A stretch of 64,000 bases of DNA from Watersipora subatra (GCF_963576615.1 NC_088714.1:30784643-30848642); one strand, 5' to 3'. Positions 1 to 12,066 are shown, numbered from the stretch's first letter. The notes: generated by a model from the sequence alone, not told the origin. Made by a program: numbers and translations.

Positions 1-2716
1 GGCAATCCCTATAGTATGACATCTGCTTAGCTGACAACAAGCGGAGGTTATGCGTGTTTTTATTATTTAATCTGAAATTATTGAAGATTGTTTGAAGGTT
101 ATAATCAAACAGGAATCAGCTTTACAGCCTGTGAACAGCAGTAAATCTAGTGAACCAATTTAGAAGTTCAAAGGTCACTCTTTTGTTATAACGCAAGTCT
201 TAAACATGTATAAAAACTTAAACGAGATTATATCTTGATACATTATCATTTGCATATAACATAAGTTCTCATCTCCAGAATCGAAGTTAAATAGAAATAC
301 TTGAAGAGTCAAAACAAAATGCATATACTAAAAACGATTTGCCTGCTGTAGAAGGCTGCTTTCTGCCTGGCTATATTTACAGAGCTGAAATTACAGGTGT
401 TTACGAAAAATATTTGTTATTCTATCATCTGAGAGGCTGATCATCACGCAGGAGTCATATCACTTGCCTGCCAAAGCATTCTAACTGGTTAATTTGTAAA
501 AACCCTAATGGGCTTAGCACACTTCAAGCAGAGGCTCTGTGTGTTTTTAAGAGCATCGGTGCCCCAAAAATGGTTCAGTGATCCTGGCTGGACGTCTCTG
601 AGTCCAGTGGCAAGGGAACTTCAATGACTGAACACATGCCTGGCTGCAGAGAGAAATTTAAGGTTGAATGCCATTCCTGTAACTATCAGTGGTCTTTTGT
701 GTAAATTGGACTCAACCTGCGGTGTGCAGGCCAGGCGTCCCGTCCTCTTTTGTGTAAATTGGACTCAACCTGCGGTGTGCAGGCCAGGCGTCCCGTCCTA
801 GACCACTAGGTCATGGACTAGGTCACTAGAACTACCAAACTAACAGAAACAGAAGGTAATCAAATACATTAACTGAGTCACTGAGACAGATTTAAATTTA
901 ACTGAATGTCTTTTATTAAAACTGGGTCAAGGTCATAAAGTATGAAGCCGATTGCTTCTGTTCTAGATCATTAGGCATTCCTAAAAAATGGAATGTTCTA
1001 GGTGAGCTTAATAGCTTGTATAGAGTCATGCCCTGACCTGCCTGAACTCGTCATGAAACCATTCTTGACAGATATGCTATCAGAGGTTACGTGTCAACTG
1101 TTTGGGTCAGTGACAGCGAATAAGTCTATCGTGTGAGGCCTACGAATGTGAAACTACAGAGGCCATGGATACATACTAACAGCTTCTCAGCTAAAAACAA
1201 GTGCTATGAAACTAGCAACAGCAGGGCCAAAACAATTGAATCGGGCTGAGAAAGTATGATAGGATGTGTTGAAAGTTTAGTACCACTCGCTATATTTCCA
1301 TGGCGCGCATGACTCGCATCATGTGAATTCAAAATTGTGTGCAAGTTGCGTATCGTGCGAATTAAGTGTTACTATGGACATTTGCATGATGCGGATCGAC
1401 TCCGGCGCCTGGTGAGAAAAGGTAAGGAATTGTATGCTATACTGAAAGTTAATAATTAGCGACACAGTTAGTGATGCAAACACAACAACCTCGATCGAAA
1501 AAGGACGCATGAAAATGTTTAAAATTGAATAGCTGGCGCAGCATTTTCATGTGCATCATTCGTAAGTGCTGTTTCCATCATTCGTAAGCATGATGGATTA
1601 GATAAAGTTTTGCGGATTGCAAAACTTGCTTAGTTTGAGGATTTATGCCGCTTCCGTGATGCGGTTAATTTGCGGATTGGCTCAAATTTGCGGATCATGC
1701 CTGTCATGTAAACATAGTGACTATAATATGAACTTCAATGCGACTCAACAAGACTGGCAATAGTCCATCTTGAAGCTTTTTTTTTTATTCCTTGTGTCGT
1801 TTTAACCAAAGTTTAAAGGTTGCTGTGTTAAAAACAACAAGCACCACTCATCAATCTTCAATTGCTGTGGTAACTGTATCTAAAATATTTCAGGTTGGTG
1901 TTAGCTGGTTCGTCATGAGGGCTTATTATAGTCCTTTTCCTGCAGCCACCACAAGAATTTAAGGTACCAAGAAGGAGGTTGGTGGTGTATTAATTAAATT
2001 AATTACAACCAGTGATGGAATTTCTTCTACCAGAACTTAGTTGTAATTAGCATCTTTCCAAATGAGTAATAGCTCTTGTAATGAAGGGCAGTATCGCTAA
2101 AAAATTCAGGAATGCAGAACACCTGAGCCTGGCACCAAATGTCTCTATTTCCTTCATATTCATTTGGCTCAATTATAGTGCGTTGAAAGCGCAAGTTACA
2201 CATTAACGAGCGCAATTTATCTAAATGTAAATAGTGTTTGTAACTCTTTGAAAAGCATGACTACTTAAGAAAGACTCCGCATATGAGGATGTTACGCATA
2301 GCTCTAAAATATGAGTCAGCTTATACGCGCTAAAACTATGCCCTTTGTTAAGACCATTGGTTACAACAAACTAAACAAGTATCATATTCAAGAATCTCTA
2401 CTGGATTCCTTTAACAAAACATGCCCGATATATGACATTCTAAAGGCTACATAAACACCATATCGCTGATTTTCGGCGTTGATCCCATAATAATCGCTTG
2501 TGATAACATTGTTCACCCTACCACAAACCCATATGCGTTGACATTGACCAGTAGTCTATGACATAGTTCTCATTACACAATGCAATCACTGAAACGATGA
2601 AACACTAGTCTCGCAACGATCATAAAGGGAAATATACATATATATATAATATATAGTAAATGTAAAATATATAATATATAAATATTAATTATAACAATAC
2701 ATGAATATATAATACA

Positions 2717-2717
<1 letters not shown>
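1..2717. other. Intergenic or intronic DNA, no gene seen
   Basis: I read both strands and found no open frame with recognisable protein similarity and no convincing exon. The stretch holds a 53-bp tandem duplication (693-798) and AT-rich unique sequence running into the TA microsatellite. An untranslated exon or a distant intron of a flanking gene cannot be excluded. Confidence 0.5.
693..798. repeat. 53-bp tandem duplication, two copies
   Basis: Two back-to-back 53-bp copies (693-745 and 746-798) begin TCTTTTGTGTAAATTGG and end GGCGTCCCGTCC. I saw no difference between them, so the duplication is recent or is an assembly artefact. The unit is more GC-rich than its surroundings. Confidence 0.9.

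Positions 2718-2775
<58 letters not shown>
2718..2775. repeat. TA dinucleotide microsatellite, left part
   Basis: A nearly pure TA run. It continues at 3897-3918 on the far side of the transposon 2776-3896, so the element landed inside a pre-existing TA repeat. An open frame on the minus strand here is only the repeat read as alternating Tyr and Ile. Confidence 0.9.
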
Positions 2776-2778
<3 letters not shown>

Positions 2779-3097
2779 TCAAACATGGATAACTCGTCCA
2801 CGGATAGCTCGAAAAAATGGTTAATTCGAACATTTCCTTTGGTCCGTTCCCACGTAATGATAAATTGCTATAGATAACTCGAATTCAACACTGTTAATTC
2901 GAACTGTTTTTTTGCCCAACAGCTACCGAAACGGTTGTTTTCGCTTTAGAAAATCACTTTATTCAAAGTCATAGAGGTAAACTTCATCTTTTCGTAATTC
3001 ATAAGCGTCGTTATTACCACCATCGGCAAAATATTTTTGTCAACGACTTTTCTAAAAGTTTGGTGAAATTTGATTTATACAGCGATACGATGAATAG

Positions 3098-3217
3098 CAC
3101 GGGCTAGCCGGGTCACGCGCGCAAGAATTTTCGCCACGCACATACAAAACAAAAATCGCATGTTGTTTTGTATGTGCGTGGCGAAAATCTTTGAGTGCGT
3201 GACTCGGCTAGCCCGTG
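3098..3217. mobile_element. 120-bp foldback MITE nested in the Tigger-like element
   Basis: The two halves are long inverted arms: CACGGGCTAGCC at the left, GGCTAGCCCGTG at the right, and matching inner arms around TTTTCGCCACGCACATAC. It is flanked by the 8-bp direct repeat ATGAATAG (3090-3097 and 3218-3225), a target-site duplication. An 8-bp duplication fits hAT-like mobilisation, but the termini are not diagnostic. It is markedly more GC-rich than its host. Confidence 0.8.
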
Positions 3218-3229
3218 ATGAATAGTTTT

Positions 3230-3261
3230 CCGACGTTGATTCCGTGTTGAATCAACGTCGG
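3230..3261. repeat. Perfect 13-bp hairpin
   Basis: CCGACGTTGATTC (3230-3242), a 6-base loop, then GAATCAACGTCGG (3249-3261). It lies just 3' of the nested MITE. Function unknown; probably part of the transposon interior. Confidence 0.8.
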
Positions 3262-3896
3262 AATGTTGAATGTTTAAAACGTCTTAAAAAATGTTGTAAT
3301 TAAACGTATACGTTGTTTGAGCTACAAAAAACTATTCATCGTTTGACCTAAACACAGAATACGTGTGTACATTCAATAAGTATCTATTAAAAAAGCGTGA
3401 GTGATATAGAATGTACCGTAAAACCTCGTAAAACTTCTAATTGAACTGCCTCGGAGTGTTGCTCTTAACGAATCCCAGGTAAAGTAAAGTAATCTGCATA
3501 AACTTCAAGAAAAAACAGCAAAATTGATGGTGGGTAAAACCCCAAAAGAAAAAATTGTCTTTTCTTTTGAGAATTTCAACAACGATCAAGTTTTGCCAAT
3601 GTCAATCTGAAAAACGTCCTGGCAATAACATCACCTCAAACAACAAACCAATCTCAAGTGATAGAAAAATCTCTATACTTTTTCATGAAAACGTTTTAAA
3701 CTTTACATTAGAAGCATTTAATTTGAAACAAGCCATTTGTGCTTTTGATTTATATTATAGTTTGTATATGTACATGTATCTACTAATAAATAAGTAAATA
3801 TATGGACTTGTGACAGTGCTCTGATAACTTGAATGCTCTGATAATTCGAACACTTTTGCTCGGTCCCTTGAAGTTCGAGTTATCCATGTTTGACTG

Positions 3897-3918
3897 TATA
3901 TATATATATGTATATATA
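3897..3918. repeat. TA microsatellite, right part
   Basis: Continuation of the TA run after the Tigger-like element. It provides the right-hand TA target duplication. Confidence 0.85.
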
Positions 3919-4237
3919 AAGCAATTCCCGATAGCCGATCACCATCGCCAAAGTACTGCACATTAAAGAAAAGTAGACAGTAACTCACTAAAGTTTGACA
4001 GCTGCAATCTCTTTCAACATACCTATCTGAGTCGTCTCGACGATGTCATCGGTTTATGGTGCACATAATCGATGGCTAATCCTCAACAAGACAACCCGAC
4101 ATTCTGCAATACAGAATGAACCAGCCTTATATTCAACAATCCTGTCATACCTGAAAACCATATCCTACTAAAACTGAATCAACTTTGTTTTCGAACTTAG
4201 TTTTCTTCATAGGTAAATAGCCTGTTTTTTTTTTATA

Positions 4238-4632
4238 GTTGTAACACATTATAAACCCTGTCTCAAGGTTGTAACACGTTATAAACCCTGTCTCAAAGTT
4301 GTAACACATTATAAACCCTGTCTCAAGGTTGTAACACATTATAAACCCTGTCTCAAAGTTGTAACACATTATAAACCCTGTCTCAAGGTTGTAACACATT
4401 ATAAACCCTGTCTCAAGGTTGTAACACATTATAAACCCTGTCTCAAGGTTGTAACACATTATAAACCTTGTCTCAAGGTTGTAACACATTATAAACCCTG
4501 TCTCAAGGTTGTAACACATTATAAACCCTGTCTCAAGGTTGTAACACATTATAAACCCTGTCTCAAGGTTGTAACACATTATAAACCCTGTCTCAAGGTT
4601 GTAACACATTATAAACCCTGTCTCAAGGTTGT
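4238..4632. repeat. 30-bp minisatellite, about 13 copies
   Basis: Tandem units of 30 bp built on GTTGTAACACATTATAAACC followed by CTGTCTCAAG. Copies differ by single bases (AAAG versus AAGG, one CGTT, one CCTTG). Because 30 is divisible by three the array is open on the minus strand as a ten-residue repeat; I read that as a by-product. The sequence on either side matches that around a single unit near 7.1 kb. Confidence 0.95.
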
Positions 4633-6660
4633 CATATGTGTTTGAAGCAGTGTTTAAAGTTTTAACAAAATATGATGCTCATTGACATTCTCAGAATCCT
4701 GGCATAACTGATCTGACCACAATACACTCACCGAAAACCTTAGTACGATTGTTAGAACCTTCCTATGATATTGTTATGGTTATTTTAAGAGTTTTAAGAT
4801 AAGTATATAACTGTTGGCATCTACCAGCATACTGATTGCTCAATGTTCAAGTTGACGATAAAACAGCAGCTTTGCGAATGTAACTTTCGTATTTTAGCCT
4901 TTGATATTTGATAATGTGAGATTTTATTGGTAGATTGTAAAGGCTAGCTGTTAGATTTTAAATGTACAATGGCAGACAGTATTTTTGTCATAAACATTCA
5001 GTTTTAGACAATTATGTTTAGCATTTAAACTTGAAAAGTCATGATATCACGATGTAGTTATCTTAACACAAAAAACCCTACATACCATAATCATGTGATA
5101 TTGAAGCAATACCTTGCATCATCTTTGTGATTTTTTTTCAAAGTTACAATGAAGTTTCTTTCAACAATAATTACAAAATCTTGATGTTTCATAACACCTT
5201 AATGGCTTTACATTTCACAAACCTTGTCCCGCTTCTTTTTGAAGAGCCTATAAGTAGCAGCTTCCAGGTAACTACCAGGTATTGTGTTCTGACTGATAAG
5301 GGGATAAACTGGACTGACAAGACTATATGATGCTCTAATAATCATCAACTAATTTAGCTACATGAAAGGGTTCAAAAAGGACAAAATGATTGGCACATGC
5401 TTCCAGTTAAAAATAGCAAAACCTGAAATGTATCGCCTTACACAAATCTTGAATATTAAATAGCTCTTCGCGAGTAGTAGGTCAGCATTGATGTCTATTT
5501 TCATTCCTTTAGTTTATTCTAAGTAAAGGCTGGAGCTTTTGTCATATGATGTAATTTTTAAACAATTTCTAGCATACTAAAACATCTGATATTGCTCAAA
5601 AGAACTTTTTTAAACTTTTTTGCTGATGATAAATATTTAAAGGCGTTGAAACAGCTGATAGTTTTCCCTATTACTTTGATAAACACATGATTGCGTAATC
5701 CCGTTTAAAGCTCTGATATAGTTTTAAGATGTTTTTACAAGTCTGATATGGCAGAAGAAAAGCTTGATGAACTTGAAACAGTTATTGAGACACAAATATC
5801 GCTGACATATACGTGGCTGTTAGCGTTTAATAACTCTAACATGACTGTTGAGATATTCCCATGACACTATCATAACTAATAACGTCCGTTATCATATTTA
5901 CTGTAGTTACGCAAGCTCATCAGAGCCTCTGAATCAGCTGCTAACAATTTTTGAACAATTTTTTTATGTTATTCAAAGTCTTAACTACGATGACTAAATG
6001 TTTATGACAACTGGAGTAGATTATGTAACAGAACTACACTTTAGAATAAGTGGAGAGTCAAGAACTGACTATGTTATCTAGAGGTGACTCATCAGAGGGA
6101 GCTAGAAGGAAGGTCTAAAAGGAAACTTGTCCAAAACTTCACTCCTCCCATAGATGAATAAGAACGAACTGCTAAAAATAACTTGGACTTGAGCACCATT
6201 TCTGATCGAATGATAAGCTATGTTGTTGATCATTTTTGGTCAAATCCAAACTATTATAGCCATCTTTTTCTAAATAGGATTTTATATGTTCAATAGACTT
6301 TGTTTGTTATGTATTAAAATTAAACAAAGAAGAGAATAAAAACAGATTAGCTAAAATATAAATTTGATTCCACAATTTGGTAAGAAGATTTATTGAACCC
6401 AGCTGTTAAACACCACATACAAAAAGGCAAACAGAGAACAATGCCCTAGTTTTGCATTAAGCAAGAAAGACGCCGTTGTATTGAAAACATGGTAAAAAGT
6501 TGTGTGTATCAAGGTTGGTGTGAAAAAGAATTATATTTTCCTCATACTCTTCTGCACCTGTTTCATCATGTATATGCAAGTACATGCCAACATTTTGGTT
6601 TCCTGTTAAGTGCATTTCATTGCAACAGGGGACACTCGGTGAAATGTTGTTAACAGTTCT
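4633..6660. other. Unique AT-rich DNA, no gene seen
   Basis: No recognisable exon, RNA gene or sharply bounded repeat. Short open frames here are AT-rich and show no protein-like composition. Confidence 0.45.
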
Positions 6661-6976
6661 ATGTTAATATTGAAATTTATTCACTATAAGAAAAATATAT
6701 TTTTCTAGGGACCTACAGTGCTTAAAACATGGATATGTTGTGCAATAAAAAGATGCTTCACAAAAATGGGACATGATATAAAATCACACATGTAAAATCA
6801 TGGTATCATATAAAATCATACATGAAACTCCTTCTAACACTAAAAAGCTAGAGTAATCATTCACACCATTCTTCTGAAGCATCTTGTCATCACACAACAT
6901 ATCTATGTCTTAAGTACTGTGGGTCTCTAGGTAAATCTATTTTTCCTATAGTGAATTAATTGAAGTTTCTTAATGT
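6661..6976. repeat. Long imperfect foldback element
   Basis: The left arm (about 6661-6760) and right arm (about 6875-6976) are reverse complements with scattered mismatches. For example ATTCACTATA in the left arm pairs with TATAGTGAAT in the right, and 'gatatgttgtg' pairs with 'cacacaacatatc'. The central 110 bp holds a short direct repeat around ATATAAAATCA. This looks like a decayed MITE; no target duplication was found. Confidence 0.7.
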
Positions 6977-7080
6977 TGGTGCAACTTAAGATACGATGGT
7001 TCTCAGGTGATACCACATCTGAAAACCAAATCTATTGAAATTAAAGTATCTTTTTTAAAGCCTAATTTTTTGAAAAATAA

Positions 7081-7165
7081 ACTCTTTTATAGCTGTAACA
7101 CATTATAAACTCTGTTTCAGAGTTGTCATATACTGGTATGTCTGAAGCAGTGTTTGAAGTAACAG
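7081..7165. repeat. Single-unit relative of the 4.2-kb minisatellite locus
   Basis: One diverged copy of the 30-bp unit (GCTGTAACACATTATAAACT) is preceded by TTTTATAG and followed by 'agttgtcatat' and 'gaagcagtgttt'. The same flanks surround the 13-copy array at 4238-4632. This is therefore a paralogue of that locus with an unexpanded unit. Confidence 0.75.
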
Positions 7166-7864
7166 TATTAATTACTTACATCATTTGTGGTTTAAGTAAG
7201 TGCTCAGGAAATGGTTGTCAGGTGTTTGTTTGTCTTAAATTTTAGAGTCTTAGACTGACTCTTACCAAACTTAGTTGCCTCTTGTTATTGAATAATGTGG
7301 ACATATACCATGCCACCCTCACTTTTGTGATAAATCGGTACTTGAGCAAAGACAAGCCATGTAAATAATAAGCTTGAAGCAAGAGAGGTGAATATATGGC
7401 AGCATTACACTCAACTGCCCTCGATTGTCACACCTGAGAGACATGTGAAACAAGGTTATCCTTATAGAATATACTGATTCTGTGTTATCTTCACTGCCAT
7501 CCCGTTCTAGTAGTATACTAAAGTTATTGCTGTTTGAACATATGGATTTGTAATAGGGTAAAGGGTTGATGAGATGAAGTAAGCATGCTCTATGTTTGAA
7601 TAAAGGAGGTGAGATAAAGTTCTCTATGCTTGCATAAAGTAATGTAAATGTATGATGCGAAATAGTTGTAAAGAGTACTTACCGTTTTTTCCAATCTCAA
7701 CTACTTGGAACTCTTATGCATTTTTTTTACTTATTCTTTTAACTTAAAAAATTTTTGATACATTTTTTTGCAATGTATGCGATACTAGTACGCCGGCATT
7801 TAAGTGCGCCGTAAGAGATCATCCTGCGTAATAACTATGTGCATAATTATTTCATGATGCTGCA

Positions 7865-7990
7865 GGGTGGTCCAGTGGTGCAGTTGGTAGTGCGCTTGGC
7901 CGCATTGATGAATACGTGAGTTCAATTCCTGTATGGTGCATTATTTTTCTAACACTCTTGGCATGGTTTCGGAAAAACGAACGGCGGCAC
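7865..7990 (+). mobile_element. tRNA-derived SINE-like sequence
   Basis: A tRNA-like head (about 7865-7940) has an A-box-like region TGGTCCAGTGGTGCAGTTGG and a B-box-like GAGTTCAATTCC at 7918-7929, at tRNA-like spacing. The T stem and acceptor stem pair poorly, so a working tRNA is unlikely. The sequence then runs into a non-tRNA part (TTTTTCTAACACTC, GGCATGGTTTCGG). A decayed tRNA pseudogene is the alternative. Confidence 0.5.
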
Positions 7991-10900
7991 GGTTCTTAGT
8001 ATAGTAGAGATTTGTCATCATTACTAATGATAATGACAAACTTTTGCTACAAACAAAGAAATATGCTCAAAAGCCAACTATATATGCAGTAAAGCCTTAA
8101 GCAGTGACAGTGTCCAAGTCTGGTACCAACTACATGTACTTGGTGCAATAAGAGCTTGAATGCGCAACCATATGGGCATAAAAAAGAAACAATGCACCAT
8201 ACTCAACTGCTGCTTGCTTGTAGTACTATTTTTATAATTGCATAATAATACAGCGTGTTCAGTAGATGCCATGCTTGCTACGAACTAGGTACGTTTAGAT
8301 CTAGTGTTTAGTCAGAGCCAAAATCCATCTACGAGCAGCTGGTACGTATATTATGTACACACATTATTACTTTGTCGTCTCTTTATGATGATTTAACATT
8401 ATGGCAGATTACTAGCTTGTGTGTGGTTAGCTCGCTTGTTCTTTGTTTTACACCATCCTCGCTAGAGGTAAAAACACTACAAGCTTTTTGCAGCTGCATT
8501 ATCACAATTCAAATGCCTCCTATCTATTCACTTAAACACGAACGCGCAGCCAATCTTTTTCCTTTGTCTAGTAATGCTATCACTTGGCGTATCTTGTATC
8601 ATCAAATACAGCCGTATAATGTATCATGATTTATCTTTCCTAAATGTCAACTCGGTAAACAATAAAGCCGAGTAAAAAATAAAGTATTGTGCGGGGTGTG
8701 TTGTTAATCAAAGCATACTGTGTGTATCATTCCGACTTTGTTATGGAATTCGTGAATGCAGCTTGTTAGACTGAGAGTTGAGGAATTGGTGTGTGAATAA
8801 TTGACGAGTCGCTGTCAATCCGCTTTGCTATAATAGAATAAGCGGCTTAGCTGTCAGGCAATGGACATTCCTCGGTGTTAGCATTTCTATGTGTTCAAGC
8901 ATTAACAGCCTTTGATTCTAAGTCCTTGCGTGCCAATTGTGCCTGTGTTGACACAGTATTATCACCGCATTTCTGAAATAGCTCGCGAGCTGATAAGCAG
9001 GCCCATGCAGTTCGCTATCCGACTGCTAGAGAGAGAGAGGGAGATAAACATTGGAGATATCCTGAACGCATGACTTGGAAGATTGTTTAGCTAAAAATAG
9101 AATTCACCCAGAAGCTGGTCTAGTCTAGGTAGGTGATCGCCGATGATTGATTTTAACAAGATGGAAAGAATGTTGTTAGGACTCTCGACACCGAATGCTG
9201 TCATTAGGGTTTCTTATGAGATAAAAACAAGGAGAATCATCATCAAAGGTTGCGGTTGTTGTAAAAAGATTCCTATGAAATAGCGGTGTCATGTTCTGAC
9301 ATGAAGTATGCTTTTGTATCGCTAGACTGGAGCCGAGCCATAAGAATTCAATAAAGAGTTTTTGATGTTGGATGGCTTGTATCGCCTCCTTCCATGGCAA
9401 CTGATCTAGATCTAAAGCTATGTCACTCTAAGTATTCCATGAGAGCTACACGGCGTACATGTATTTGCATAATAATGATAAGGGATGCCAAAACATTTAA
9501 AACAGCGTTTTAATGTCCACACCGCATGAGAATTGAGTTTGTTGTATAGTTCCTTTACGGTTAGTAACATTAGTCATGACAGAGTTGAGAAGTGTGCTTC
9601 CTTTACCAGAGAGTTAATATGTTTCACTTTGATAGCTACAAAGCAGCGCTTCAGAAACGTTTAATAAAAATTAGGAACTGTCTCTGCGAAGTTCTTGATG
9701 TTAGGATCGATAAATTTATATTAGCTGGTATGTGTTTTTTGCTTTGAATTAGTTTTATCATGTATTTTGAAGTCCTTCATTTTTTTAAAACTTTGCTTAA
9801 CCATTAACTTGCTAAAAATTATGTCTAGCAACATAGTCAACCCAAAAACTTTATTTTCTCAAATATTGTTGCCAAATTTTTACTTGGCAACATGAAAACA
9901 TGAAAGCCGTAAAGAGATAGCACCTATGTAACCTCTTAAGGCCACAGATTGCAGTATAATCAATGATTTATTAAGTTAAAAAAGATGGCGGTTGAACACT
10001 TATGCTGGCATCATATTTACTAGAAAACTGACTCATGATTGCATGTTAAGGCAGTAAAATGCTGATTTGCTCAACAAAGGCAGCACCCTCCTTTTCTAAT
10101 TTTGGTAAACCTTCATGTAAATAGAATATACTTGGTATTACGATAGATACAGCCATTTCCATAAAATTACAAGTATCATTAAATATACAAAAAAGTACAG
10201 TACATAGTATTGTAATTATTGAGAAATGAACAATTTTTGATGCGTTCATTTAAATCATTTGGTCATTTTTGACACTTTCATTCTGTGAAACTTCATTTAA
10301 GAATCGTTGATCACAAAATGGCTCCAAGTTCACATTGTCAGTATGACAATATTCAAGTTGTTACAACTTCCTTTCCCTGGCTTCTGCTACCAGGCAGTGG
10401 TAAAAGAAGCTGGGAAAAGGAAGCTGTATGTAAACCTTTGTGGGAGTCTAGATCAATTTTTCTGATAAGATTGGTTTTCCGATGTTGGGCGTGACGGCAA
10501 ATGTTACTTATCCGACTTCATTCTCGTGAGATATGGTGGTGTGTTTGCACGCTTGTAAGCTCTCGCAAAGTCTAAAGCAATCTTGTTATTTCAAAGTTAA
10601 ACTGCAGGTATGATTTGTTTTGATGATTTCAGTTTTTCATTTACTAGAAGGTTGCTGCCTTTGTTAGCCACCACTTGAGCTGTTTAACTATAAATGTAGG
10701 TGTTGACCTTTACATAAATGACATATAAACACAGCCGAATATGTTTCTCGTAACCAAATAAAGCTACATGTATATTTTTATAACAATTTTGATCTGATGC
10801 CAACGCATCAATCATGAACCTTTCGAATTATTTAAGCAGGAAAACATCTATTCTTTGAAATATGTAAAGAATTTAACATTTTTTGTATTACCCCTGAAAT

Positions 10901-11700
10901 GAAATTTATATTGGACTTGATAATAGAAATGAGATATTCATGCCAGCATATCCATGGAAAATTAATATCTTGACAATTTGATATATCTATAAAAGCATTC
11001 TTTGAGTGACGGCAGATGAGCGGGGCCTAACTTACAATTACTAGTCAAGACCAGCAGGCGATGACCTTGTATCGCTATACAGACAGCCGCAGTCTAGAAC
11101 ACCAATTTAAAGCATTTTAATGCTTCTTACAAACTAAAACTAAAAGAATTTTAATAGACTCGGTAAACAAATGTCTAATAATACCGTATAAAAAAAAGAT
11201 AAACGGAAGATTCCGGATGCTTTACACTGACTAGACAACAATGGCTCAGTTCTAGATGACAGGGAGGGGTATTAAGGTTATTGTTCCATGTCTGTAACCA
11301 TCTGTGGCCTGCAGCCGTTTCGCATTCCTAACCTCGCCAAGTATAGATACCGGACAATTGATGTACTACATGCCAGCACTTCGTGCCCTCTCTCTATAAC
11401 ATCTATCCTAATAGAGTCACCACAATAGCTAAGCAAAAATAGACCAAGTTTTACATTCTTGCACTAATTGCTATGTCGTGATTGTATAGAGAGAGCGAAA
11501 GGTCTGAACTTCTTTACACTGGAAGCTCATTGTTGTGTGTTTATTTATTAACTAGATGGTCATAGACAAAGGACGACGCGAGTACAATTATACTGTCGAG
11601 TATTGACGCTCGGCGAATACACCATCGAATAGACAATAAGAATAATTCTAGCAGGTGAATTAATATATTCCTCACTAGCATTATTGAGATTTTTGTTTTC
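7991..11700. other. Non-coding DNA upstream of the FERM gene
   Basis: No convincing exon on either strand. It contains a short GA-rich run (about 9031-9053) and one long hairpin (10367-10423). Open frames of 65-85 codons are scattered here but lack protein-like composition and splice support. Unrecognised 5' untranslated exons of the downstream gene are possible. Confidence 0.45.
10367..10423. repeat. 25-bp imperfect hairpin with 7-nt loop
   Basis: The left arm (10367-10391, starting CTTCCTTTCCCTGG) pairs with the right arm (10399-10423, ending GGGAAAAGGAAG) with about 21 of 25 positions complementary. Size and loop are compatible with a microRNA-type precursor or a MITE remnant; nothing here separates the two. 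Confidence 0.6.
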
Positions 11701-11710
11701 GATTGTGATT

Positions 11711-11766
11711 CACGTGGCGACTGTAGTACTCGGAATGATAATCAGCATTCGTATTCGCTATAAATA
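11711..11766 (+). promoter_or_regulatory. Candidate promoter: E-box and TATA-like box
   Basis: A palindromic CACGTG lies at 11711-11716 and TATAAATA at 11759-11766, about 210 bases upstream of the FERM-gene ATG. Spacing to a plausible start site is reasonable, but short motifs like these arise by chance in AT-rich DNA. Confidence 0.3.
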
Positions 11767-11973
11767 CGAAGTAATTAATGCGTGAGACTCGTTAGGTGAT
11801 GCGTGACATTCTTGAGGTCGCCGAACAGGATTAGCCGATGGTGTGATACTAGTAGGCTCACTTCTGTTTTGGATATTCGCTGTTGAAGGAGGTAGCAGAA
11901 GCTTTCAAGGATTAGAGATCAGCGTAAGACAAACGGATCCAAACTGGGAGTTAATTGTCAAGAAATTTTCGCA

Positions 11974-12066
11974 ATGGTGAAGAGAAAAGGAAACAGTCCG
12001 ACTCAATCCAGGCTTTCTGTTCGGATAACATTCTTAGACGGGAATAATGTCAGAATGGAAGTTGAT
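11974..12066 (+). CDS. FRMD6: FRMD6-like exon 1: start codon and first F1 strands
   Basis: 31 codons, ending in phase 0 before GTGAGT. The ATG context GCAATGG is acceptable. It encodes a basic N-terminus, then SVRITFLDGNNVRMEVD, the first hairpin of the ubiquitin-like lobe. Confidence 0.8.

Larger units (their letters stand above)
2776..3896. mobile_element. pogo/Tigger-like (Tc1/mariner) non-autonomous element
   Basis: Starts CAGTCAAACATGGATAAC and ends with its exact reverse complement, GTTATCCATGTTTGACTG, flanked by TA on both sides. Further in, both ends carry more 'aactcg / aattcgaac' motifs in inverted order. A TA target duplication with CAGT-type termini is typical of pogo/Tigger elements. 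At 1,121 bp it has no transposase frame, so it is a non-autonomous or decayed copy. It carries a nested 120-bp MITE (3098-3217) and a segment (about 3575-3720) resembling the foldback at 26909-27255. Confidence 0.8.

Noticed and set aside
2573-2833. 86-codon frame with alternating Tyr-Ile
   Set aside because: TA microsatellite translated.
4145-4609. 154-codon minus-strand frame with a ten-residue repeat
   Set aside because: It is the 30-bp minisatellite read in frame; a period divisible by three keeps any lucky frame open. The flanking codons have no similarity or splice support.
7865-7940. Functional tRNA gene
   Set aside because: T and acceptor stems pair poorly and no clean anticodon arm forms.
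8372-8629. 85-codon plus-strand frame
   Set aside because: The start in use is TTG, composition is unremarkable, and there is no recognisable similarity or splice context.
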